From contig PMOE01000053.1 in NCBI GenBank assembly GCA_003161575.1, positions 48,459-108,312 of the forward strand: DNA of 59,854 bases. Reading direction: 5' to 3'. The position numbers and the translations under genes were made by a program. A model generated the notes under the pieces. It was not told where the DNA came from and did not search any database. It worked only from the letters and a program-made list of their open reading frames with translations. Positions 53,459 through 59,854 of this stretch are shown one piece after another (within the stretch, counting starts at the first letter, position 1; each line of letters begins with the position of its first letter). The stretch is from Acidimicrobiaceae bacterium (lineage in GTDB: Bacteria > Actinomycetota > Acidimicrobiia > Acidimicrobiales > RAAP-2).

Positions 53459-53712
53459 ATTCAGCCGACGACGTCGGGCGTGCCCGTCTCGGACGGCTCA
53501 CGCCTCCCGGCAAGGCCAGCTTCGATTGGGCCATCGCCTTCGCCGCGCTGGCCCTGATCTTCCCGGTATCGGCGCTGCTCGGCGTCGCCGTGACTTTTCA
53601 CGCCCGCCGCAGGGGTTATGCCCGTTGGTCCGCAGCCTTGGCGATGGCACTATGGTGCGGCTTCTTAGGCGTCATGTTGCGTGGATTGCTGAAGATGGGA
53701 GTCGTACCGTGA
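53455..53712 (+). CDS. Small two-helix membrane protein in pst operon
   Basis: An 85-residue protein from a GTG overlapping the previous stop. It has two hydrophobic helices (about 24-45, WAIAFAALALIFPVSALLGVA, and 58-78, ARWSAALAMALWCGFLGVML) joined by a short basic loop. No family is recognised. Tight overlap on both sides (GTGA at each end) places it firmly inside the operon, between a binding protein and pstB, so it may assist the transporter or sortase substrates. It is too small for further assignment. Confidence 0.7.
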   Translation: MNSADDVGRARLGRLTPPGKASFDWAIAFAALALIFPVSALLGVAVTFHARRRGYARWSAALAMALWCGFLGVMLRGLLKMGVVP

Positions 53713-54560
53713 CGACGATCGACCGCCTGCAGGCGCGCGATACCGGTGACCCCTCACCACCCTTCGGCGAACCCGGGGTGGGCACAGAACCATCGTCGCT
53801 CCTGGCCACGAACGTGAGCGCCTGGTTCGGGAACAACAAGGTGCTCGAAAGGGTCTCCCTGTCGATGGAACCAGGGAAGGTCACGGCGCTGATCGGGCCA
53901 TCGGGGTGTGGAAAGTCCACCTTCCTGCGCATTCTCAACCGCATGCACGAGCTGATTCCGAGCGCGGCGCTCGCCGGCTCGGTGGTACTCGACGGTGTCG
54001 ACGTATACGGCCCCGAGCTGCGGGTGACCGAGACCCGTCTGCGGATCGGGATGGTGTTCCAGCGGGCCAACCCCTTCCCCTCCATGACGATCGCCCAGAA
54101 CGTGCTGTCGGGCCTCCGACTGTCGGGTACCAAGGTCGCCAACCCCGACGCACTGGTGCAGGAATGCCTCGAGCGTGCCGGACTGTGGAGAGAGACCCGG
54201 AACCGACTGAACGAGTCGGGAGCGGCACTCTCGGGCGGCCAGCTGCAGCGCCTCTGCATCGCCCGAGCATTGGCCGTCAGGCCTCGAGTGCTGCTGATGG
54301 ACGAGCCGTGCTCAGCCCTCGACCCGATTTCGACCAGCGTCATCGAAGACACCATCAGAGAGCTGTGTACCGACGTGACGATCGTGGTCGTCACCCACAA
54401 CATGCAGCAGGCTCAGCGGGTCTCGCACAACTGTGCACTCTTCCTCGTCGACGGTGAGGGTATGCCGGGCCACATCGTCGAAACCGGCCCGACCGACCAG
54501 GTGTTCAACGACCCGGTGGATCCGCGGACATCGGACTACGTCCATGGAAGGTTCGGATGA
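53709..54560 (+). CDS. pstB: Phosphate-type ABC transporter ATP-binding protein PstB
   Basis: Cytosolic ATPase of the importer. The 283-residue reading begins with the GTG at 53709 inside the previous stop. A 30-residue polar extension precedes the domain. Walker A GPSGCGKST (63-71), Q-loop VFQRANPFP, signature LSGGQ (174-178), Walker B LLMDEP (195-200) and the His-loop THNMQQA are all intact; ARVLNRMHELIP-type (here LRILNRMHELIP) and PTDQVFNDP are PstB marks. It is the last clearly coupled gene of the operon; the sortase follows after 70 bp. Confidence 0.95.
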   Translation: MTTIDRLQARDTGDPSPPFGEPGVGTEPSSLLATNVSAWFGNNKVLERVSLSMEPGKVTALIGPSGCGKSTFLRILNRMHELIPSAALAGSVVLDGVDVYGPELRVTETRLRIGMVFQRANPFPSMTIAQNVLSGLRLSGTKVANPDALVQECLERAGLWRETRNRLNESGAALSGGQLQRLCIARALAVRPRVLLMDEPCSALDPISTSVIEDTIRELCTDVTIVVVTHNMQQAQRVSHNCALFLVDGEGMPGHIVETGPTDQVFNDPVDPRTSDYVHGRFG

Positions 54561-54630
54561 ACGGGAGCGACGGCAGCGGGCCCGGCGAGGCACACGCCCG
54601 GTGGTCTGAGTCTTCAAGCGACATCACCCG

Positions 54631-55869
54631 GTGACCCTGGAGAGTCAACCCCCAACGACCGGGGGGCGTACTCTCGGCTCGTTGCTGAACGGCCTGCGAG
54701 GGTGGGCGCAGGCGCATGCTGCTGGTGCCGGGCGCGATCGATCCGAAGGGGATCTGAGGCCGCGCCCCCAGGTGGTGACGAGGCTTGAAAAACCGCCGGC
54801 CGAAGGAGTCTGGATTGACGCGGCGTTCAGTGTCGCACAGGCCCGAACTGTCGAGACCGACCAGGCCCAGGTCCCTCGGACGGGAGGCGGGGTGACGACC
54901 AAACAGGACGTGGCCAGCGAGCTGCCGGTCGATGGGGCCAGCGCGACTGTGGCCGAGACCCCCGATGTCGGGACCGGCCAGTCCCGGGTCAGGTACCACC
55001 TGCCCACCGTGTTCACCTGGATTCGCAACATCGGTGCCATCATCTTGCTGTTCGTGGCCTGGCAGCTGTTCGGGACGGCAATCGGTGAGCACCACGCCCA
55101 AGACGCACTCCGCTCGCAATTCGACGCCCTGATCCACGCTGCCGCACCCCATCGGGCCGGCCAGACGCTGATCCCGGCGACCGTGCAGGTGCCGCAGCCG
55201 GCCGAGGGATCGGTCGTGGCCGAGATCGATGTACCCGCCATCGGTGTGAACCAATTTGTCGTGTCGGGGACCGCAACCGACGACCTGTCCAAGGGACCGG
55301 GGCACTACATCGGGACCGCCATGCCCGGTCAGGCCGGGAACATCGCTATCGCCGGACACCGGACCACTCACGGCGCCCCGTTTAACCGACTGGGCGACAT
55401 CGTGGTCGGCGACCAGATCATCCTGACGAACACCAAAGACCAGCACTTCACCTACGTGGTGTCTGAGCCGCCGTACCCGGTGTCGCCCTCTGACGTCTCG
55501 GTACTCGGGAACTTCGGCGACGATCGGATCACCCTTACGACGTGCAATCCGGAGTTTTCCGCTGCGCAGCGCCTCATTGTCGTCGGCGAGCTCGAGCAGC
55601 CGGGCAAAAAACTCCTCGTGCGCCCCCCGCATCAAGCAGCGTCGGTGCCCTACCGCGTGGTCAATTCGGCCACGGCCAACTGGAAGTGGGGACTTCTTCC
55701 CGTGGTGCTGCTCGAGCTGGCGGTCCTCGTGCTGCTCGGCCTTTTCAACAAGCGGCTGGCGACGTTCTACGGTCGCTTTGGGGGCTGGATGATCCTGATG
55801 CCGATCTGGCTCGCCTGCCTCTGCCTCTTCTTCGAGTCCGCAACGAGTCTCTTTCCGCCCTCGATATAG
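54631..55869 (+). CDS. Sortase with extra C-terminal membrane helices
   Basis: Transpeptidase that cuts sorting signals and links proteins to the cell wall. The 412-residue product has a long charged cytosolic N-terminus (1-125), one helix (about 130-150, WIRNIGAIILLFVAWQLFG), then the sortase domain with VPAIGVNQFVV, His243 in IAGHRTTHG, Cys305 in TLTTCNP and Arg314 in QRLIVVGEL. Two further helices (about 345-365 and 382-402) follow. The length and the C-terminal helices are unlike the usual class E sortase, but the neighbours' LAFTG signals fit class E. The start is a GTG. Its likely substrates are the four LAFTG/MAFTG proteins just upstream. Confidence 0.87.
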   Translation: MTLESQPPTTGGRTLGSLLNGLRGWAQAHAAGAGRDRSEGDLRPRPQVVTRLEKPPAEGVWIDAAFSVAQARTVETDQAQVPRTGGGVTTKQDVASELPVDGASATVAETPDVGTGQSRVRYHLPTVFTWIRNIGAIILLFVAWQLFGTAIGEHHAQDALRSQFDALIHAAAPHRAGQTLIPATVQVPQPAEGSVVAEIDVPAIGVNQFVVSGTATDDLSKGPGHYIGTAMPGQAGNIAIAGHRTTHGAPFNRLGDIVVGDQIILTNTKDQHFTYVVSEPPYPVSPSDVSVLGNFGDDRITLTTCNPEFSAAQRLIVVGELEQPGKKLLVRPPHQAASVPYRVVNSATANWKWGLLPVVLLELAVLVLLGLFNKRLATFYGRFGGWMILMPIWLACLCLFFESATSLFPPSI

Positions 55870-55971
55870 GGCGCCCGACCAGCCACCAACCGAGCGCCCG
55901 TGGGCCCGGCAAGGACGGGACCGTCGAGTACGACGAGATCGGAGGTTCGCCTCGTCCGGGCGCTGACATGT

Positions 55972-56073
55972 CATCTGTGTGACGTCCCCGCGACTGGCGA
56001 CCAATCCGTAGATGATTTCTTCGTGTCACCAGGGAGTTTGGCTTGAGAACGGCCTCTCGATGTGACAAGAAGA
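55972..56073 (+). promoter_or_regulatory. Conserved 102-bp leader element, copy 2
   Basis: The second copy of the element at 41208-41309 (91 of 102 bases the same), located 57 bp before the GTG of the giant surface gene. CTTCGTGTCAC pairs with GTGACAAGAAG with one mismatch, and TTGAGA/TCTCGA form a hairpin inside. The outer pairing is better in this copy than in copy 1. Both copies precede a long secreted-protein gene on the same strand, which argues for a shared regulatory role. Confidence 0.62.
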
Positions 56074-56129
56074 CGTGTCCGGGCTGCCAGCGGCGCGGAC
56101 CGATCGATCGACCGACGAGGAGCGACTAC

Positions 56130-59100
56130 GTGTCCGTACACGATGTGACAAGGGTTGTCGGCGCGGTCCTCGCAACGCTGCTGGCCGCAGCAACGCTCTC
56201 ACTCGTAGCCTTTACCGGCTCTGCGGGCGCCAGCGGTCCGCCGAGCGGCAGCACGATCCCCGACTCTGCGGTCCCAGGCGAGTCCTTCACGGCGAACACG
56301 CCGTTCTCCGACGGTCAACAGATCGATGTCCAGGTGCCGGCAAACACCGTTCTCGAACAGAACACCAACGTCAACATCTTGGAGTGCGCCGCCCCCGGGG
56401 GCGTCGACCCCACCGACCCCCTCGAGTGTCAGGGGGACACCATCCAAGGGGTCACCCTCAAGCCGAGGGCGGACGGGTCGATCGACCTGCAGGCCCAGAC
56501 CCACTCGCTCTACCAGTTGTTCGCGCTGCCCGATCTCCTCATGCTCGGTGAAACCGGGGGCCCCGTGTGCAACCTCACCAACGAGTGCGTCCTGTACATC
56601 GGCGACAACCAGGGCGACTTCACCCAGCCCCACTACTGGTCCCAGCCGTTTCTCGTGGCACCCAACGGGGACGACCTCGGTGAGAACCCCGGCGACGGCA
56701 GTGCCTATCCCGTGCCAACAGTGACCGCGGTCAGCCCGTCTGACGGGCCGGTCCCGGGTGGCAATACGGTGACCCTCGCCGGCACCGGGTTCGTCTCTGG
56801 CCAGATCACGGTCCACTTCGGGACGACCCCGGGCACCTCGGTCGACGTCATCGGTCCCACCTCGCTCACGGTGAACGTCCCGGCGGGATCTGTTGCCGGC
56901 TCGGTTCCGGTGTCGGCCACCGTCTCCACCGGCGGCATCTCGAGCACCGACGGCACCTACACCTATGTCGCCGCCCCGACCGTCACCTCGGTCAGCCCGT
57001 CATCGGGATCGACTGGCACGACGACTCCCGTCGTCATCGGCGGCATGAACCTGTCGTCGCCCACCTCGGTCACGTTCGGCGGCACGGCCGGCACGGTGAC
57101 CGGCGGCGACGCCACTTCGATCGATGTCACGGCCCCGTCGTCGGCCACTGCCGGTCCGGTTGACGTGGTCGTCACCACCGCCGGGGGTAGTGCCACCGAT
57201 ACCGGGGGCTTCAGCTATGTGATTCCCCCTCCGACCATCACCTCGGTCAGCCCGTCATCGGGACCGACCGGTACGACGACCCCCGTCGTCATTGGCGGCA
57301 TGAACCTGTCGTCGCCCACCTCGGTGACGTTCGGCGGCACCGTCGGCACGGTGACCGGGGGCGACGCTACTTCGATCGACGTCACCGCCCCCTCGTCGGC
57401 CACTGCCGGACCGGTTGACGTGGTCGTGACGACGGCCGGGGGTCCGGTCACCGATACCGGGGGCTTCACCTACGTGTCGCCACCGAGCGTCACCTCGCTC
57501 ACCCCCGATTCGGGGCCGACCGGCGGGGGGACCACTGTCGTCATTGGCGGCACGAACCTGTCATCGCCCACGTCGGTCACCTTCGATGGCAACGACGGAA
57601 CGGTGACCGCGAGCAGCGCCACCTCGATCAGCGTGACCACTCCGGCGGCACCGACGGGGGTCAGCGGTTTCGTCACCGTGGTCGTCACCACGGCCGGTGG
57701 CCCGTTTAGTGACCCCTTCTCGTTTGACTACGTGCTCGCCCCGAGCATCACCTCGGTCAGCCCCGCCGCGGGACCGACCGCCGGCGGCACCAGCGTCACC
57801 ATCGGCGGGACGAACCTGTCGGGGGCCACCTCGGTCACCATCGGGGGCAACCCCGCTACCTTGACCGGAAACGGCCCCACCTCGGTCTCGGTCACCACCC
57901 CACCGGGCACCGCTGGACCGGGCAACGTGGTCGTGACCACCGCCGGAGGTCCGGTCACTGACACTGGGGGCTTCACTTACGCCGCCCCCCCGACCATCAC
58001 CTCGGTCAGCCCCACCGCGGGACCGACCGGTGGCGGCACCAGTGTCGTCATTAGCGGGACGAACCTGCTGTCGGCCACGGTCACCGTCGAGGGTAACCCG
58101 GCAACGGTCGGCCCGAACACCGCAACTTCGATTTCCATCACCACCCCCTCGGGCGCCGCCGGTGCGGCCGACGTGGCCGTGACCACCGCCGGGGGTGCGG
58201 TCACTGACACCGGGGGCTTCACCTATGTGTCGGCCCCCACCATCACCTCGGTCAGCCCCGCCTCGGGCCCGACCGGCGGGGGTACGAGCGTTGTCATCGG
58301 TGGGACAAACCTGCTGTCGGCCACGGTCACCGTCGGCGGCCACCCGGCCACGGTGGGTCCAGACACCGCCACCTCGATTTCCATCACCACCCCCTCGGGC
58401 GCCGCCGGTGCGGCCAACGTGGTCGTGACCACCGCCGGGGGTCCGGTCACTGACACCGGGGGCTTCATCTATGTGTCCCCCCCGACAATCACCGCGGTCA
58501 GTCCCGCCTCGGGACCGACCGCCGGGGGTACGAGCGTTGTCATCGGTGGGACGAACCTGTTGTCTGCCACCTCGGTCACCGTCGGCGGCCACCCGGCCAC
58601 GGTGGGTCCAGACGCCGCCACCTCGATTTCCATCACCACCCCCTCGGGCACCACCGGTGCGGCCAACGTGGTCGTGACCACCGCCGGGGGTCCGGTCACT
58701 GACACCGGGGGCTTCACCTATGTGTCCCCCCCGACCATCACCTCGGTCAGTCCCGCCTCGGGACCGACCGCCGGGGGTACGAGCGTCGTCATCAGCGGGG
58801 CGAACCTGCTGTCGGCCACGGTCACCGTCGGCGGCGACGCCGGCTCGGTCACCGCCGACAGCGCCGGCTCGATCACCTTCTCCGCCCCGCCCGGCACCGC
58901 CGGTGCGGCTGACGTGGTCGTGACCACCGTCGGGGGCAGTGCCACCGACCACAGTGCCTTTACCTACGTCGCCGCCCCGACCATCACCTCGGTCAGTCCC
59001 GCCTCGGGACCGGACACCGGGGGCACGAGTGTCGCCCTTTCGGGCACGGACCTGGCCTCGGCCAGCTCGGTCACCTTCGGAGGCACCCCCGGCACGGTGA

Positions 59101-59854
59101 CCGCCGACGGCACCGGCTCGATCACGGTCACCACCCCGTTGGGCGTTCCCGGTGCGGTCGACGTGGCCGTGACCACGATCGGGGGGACGGCGACCGATCA
59201 CGGGGGCTTCACCTATATCCCCGGGAGCCCGGTGGTGACCGGGGTCTCCCCGAGCACCGGACCGACGATCGGGGGGACTGTGGTGAGCATCACCGGCTCC
59301 GGTCTGAGCGGGGCGAGCACTGTCATATTCGGGACCTCGGCTGCAACCTCTATGACCGTGAACAGCGACACGAGTGTCACGGCGACGTCGCCGGCCGGCT
59401 CGGGCACCGTCGACGTCACGGTTGTCACCCCGAGGGGGACCTCTCCGGTCGCGTCCGCTGACCAATTCACCTACGCATCCGTGCCGTCGAACACCCAGGG
59501 CTACTGGCAGGTGGCGACTGACGGGGGCCTGTTCTCCTTCGGGACCGCCCACTTCTTCGGCTCGATGGGCGGGATACCGCTCAATCAGCCCATTGTCGGG
59601 ATGGCCGCCACCCCCGACGGCCAGGGCTATTGGGAAGTCGCCTCCGACGGTGGCATCTTCAACTTCGGTGACGCCGCCTTCTTCGGCTCGACTGGCTCGA
59701 TCGCTCTCAACAAGCCGATCGTGGGTCTGGCCGCCACCCCCGACGGCCAGGGCTACTGGCTGGTGGCCTCAGACGGCGGCATCTTCAGCTTCGGCGACGC
59801 CTCCTTCTTCGGCTCAACCGGTGCCCTGACACTGAACAAGCCCATTGTCGGCAT
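56130..59854 (+). CDS. Giant IPT/TIG-repeat surface protein (3' end beyond window)
   Basis: The open frame has no stop before the window ends, so at least 1241 residues are present. The GTG at 56130 follows GAGGAG. Order: signal peptide (about 1-35, [18 protein letters not shown]), the four-cysteine domain (about 36-190: [37 protein letters not shown]), eleven IPT/TIG-like Ig repeats of about 82-86 residues starting with TSVSPSSG-type strands, then a 42-residue repeat ([20 protein letters not shown], then [15 protein letters not shown]) that continues past the edge. The last repeat is common in acidimicrobial surface proteins. It is probably an adhesin or matrix protein. Any sorting signal would lie outside. 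Confidence 0.85.
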   Translation, partial: MSVHDVTRVVGAVLATLLAAATLSLVAFTGSAGASGPPSGSTIPDSAVPGESFTANTPFSDGQQIDVQVPANTVLEQNTNVNILECAAPGGVDPTDPLECQGDTIQGVTLKPRADGSIDLQAQTHSLYQLFALPDLLMLGETGGPVCNLTNECVLYIGDNQGDFTQPHYWSQPFLVAPNGDDLGENPGDGSAYPVPTVTAVSPSDGPVPGGNTVTLAGTGFVSGQITVHFGTTPGTSVDVIGPTSLTVNVPAGSVAGSVPVSATVSTGGISSTDGTYTYVAAPTVTSVSPSSGSTGTTTPVVIGGMNLSSPTSVTFGGTAGTVTGGDATSIDVTAPSSATAGPVDVVVTTAGGSATDTGGFSYVIPPPTITSVSPSSGPTGTTTPVVIGGMNLSSPTSVTFGGTVGTVTGGDATSIDVTAPSSATAGPVDVVVTTAGGPVTDTGGFTYVSPPSVTSLTPDSGPTGGGTTVVIGGTNLSSPTSVTFDGNDGTVTASSATSISVTTPAAPTGVSGFVTVVVTTAGGPFSDPFSFDYVLAPSITSVSPAAGPTAGGTSVTIGGTNLSGATSVTIGGNPATLTGNGPTSVSVTTPPGTAGPGNVVVTTAGGPVTDTGGFTYAAPPTITSVSPTAGPTGGGTSVVISGTNLLSATVTVEGNPATVGPNTATSISITTPSGAAGAADVAVTTAGGAVTDTGGFTYVSAPTITSVSPASGPTGGGTSVVIGGTNLLSATVTVGGHPATVGPDTATSISITTPSGAAGAANVVVTTAGGPVTDTGGFIYVSPPTITAVSPASGPTAGGTSVVIGGTNLLSATSVTVGGHPATVGPDAATSISITTPSGTTGAANVVVTTAGGPVTDTGGFTYVSPPTITSVSPASGPTAGGTSVVISGANLLSATVTVGGDAGSVTADSAGSITFSAPPGTAGAADVVVTTVGGSATDHSAFTYVAAPTITSVSPASGPDTGGTSVALSGTDLASASSVTFGGTPGTVTADGTGSITVTTPLGVPGAVDVAVTTIGGTATDHGGFTYIPGSPVVTGVSPSTGPTIGGTVVSITGSGLSGASTVIFGTSAATSMTVNSDTSVTATSPAGSGTVDVTVVTPRGTSPVASADQFTYASVPSNTQGYWQVATDGGLFSFGTAHFFGSMGGIPLNQPIVGMAATPDGQGYWEVASDGGIFNFGDAAFFGSTGSIALNKPIVGLAATPDGQGYWLVASDGGIFSFGDASFFGSTGALTLNKPIVG
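56717..59478 (+). repeat. Eleven IPT/TIG-coding repeats of about 250 bp
   Basis: Units begin near 56717, 56977, 57233, 57486, 57743, 57992, 58239, 58486, 58734, 58979 and 59232, each opening with a version of ACCATCACCTCGGTCAGCCC. The middle units (57992-58979) are almost the same at the DNA level, which points to recent unequal exchange. Confidence 0.85.
59499..59854 (+). repeat. 126-bp coding repeats (GYWxVASDGG type)
   Basis: Units start at 59499, 59625 and 59751, each 42 codons, and continue past the window end. Each codes for [20 protein letters not shown] followed by GSTGxxxLNxPIVGxAATPDGQ, a pattern suggestive of a beta-propeller. Confidence 0.85.

Noticed and set aside
56202-56222. 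VAFTG sequence in the signal peptide of the giant surface protein read as a sorting signal
   Set aside because: It lies at the N-terminus inside a signal peptide; a sorting signal must be C-terminal, followed by a helix and basic tail.
56717-59478. Regular spacing suggestive of a CRISPR array or satellite
   Set aside because: The 250-bp period keeps one reading frame and codes for Ig-like repeats.
57561-59552. A 663-residue open frame on the minus strand across the IPT/TIG repeats
   Set aside because: It mirrors the plus-strand repeats, has a Gly/Arg/Asp-rich composition without domains, and the plus frame has a signal peptide, ribosome-binding site and recognisable repeats.

Overview
The window is high-GC actinobacterial DNA. 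Markers that point to an acidimicrobial or related actinomycete are coenzyme F420 genes (cofD, cofE), an MmpL-type exporter, a mycothiol-dependent maleylpyruvate isomerase homologue, a SARP/BTAD-type regulator, a DUF5719-like protein, and surface repeats of the [17 protein letters not shown] type. The organism call is inference from gene content. No rRNA, CRISPR array, intact insertion sequence or replication origin was seen.

Layout. 1-4044: a PlsC-like acyltransferase, a secreted NlpC/P60 hydrolase and a carboxylesterase. 4244-7295: a sugar cassette (nucleotide-sugar dehydrogenase, GT2, epimerase). 7368-8778: an odd tRNA with anticodon UAA but a short variable loop, a maleylpyruvate-isomerase-family enzyme and a frameshifted recombinase-type helix-turn-helix remnant, probably the scar of a mobile element. 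8841-13501: an MmpL transporter, a 700-bp stretch with no gene, a SARP/BTAD regulator and a membrane-anchored protein of unknown function. 13501-25357: NDP-sugar pyrophosphorylase, GalE-like epimerase, cofE/cofD (opposite strand), a beta-lactamase-fold hydrolase, an acyl-CoA synthetase, an SDR, three GT4 glycosyltransferases and a GDP-4-keto-6-deoxymannose-reductase-like enzyme. 25468-38048: a small coiled protein, a giant GT2/membrane fusion with a DUF5719 partner, ftsH, a CPBP protease, a PTPS-related polytopic membrane protein, and a lipoprotein/secreted protein pair. 38211-40836: a TAP-type hydrolase and a Thr-rich membrane protein.

41208-59854 is the most interesting region. It is a run of secreted, surface and transport genes: a PstS-like binding protein with inserted beta modules, an Ig-repeat surface protein, two small four-cysteine secreted proteins, PstC, PstA, two PstS-like proteins, a two-helix membrane protein, PstB, a sortase, and a giant IPT/TIG-repeat surface protein running off the window. 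Most junctions from 46495 to 53712 are 4-bp ATGA or GTGA stop/start overlaps. Four of the exported proteins, including both operon PstS paralogues, end in (L/M)AFTG, a hydrophobic helix and a basic tail, which is the layout of a sortase signal, and a sortase gene follows pstB. I read this as a Pst-type uptake system whose binding proteins are held on the cell wall by a dedicated sortase and co-expressed with surface proteins. A conserved 102-bp element lies before the first gene of the run and again before the giant surface gene after the sortase.

Four of these surface genes share an N-terminal secreted domain with four conserved cysteines (VNILEC ... CxGxTIQG ... CVLYIG) that recalls the neocarzinostatin fold. 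PhoU, PhoR/PhoP and a recognisable Pho box were not seen, so phosphate as the substrate is inferred from the transporter family only.
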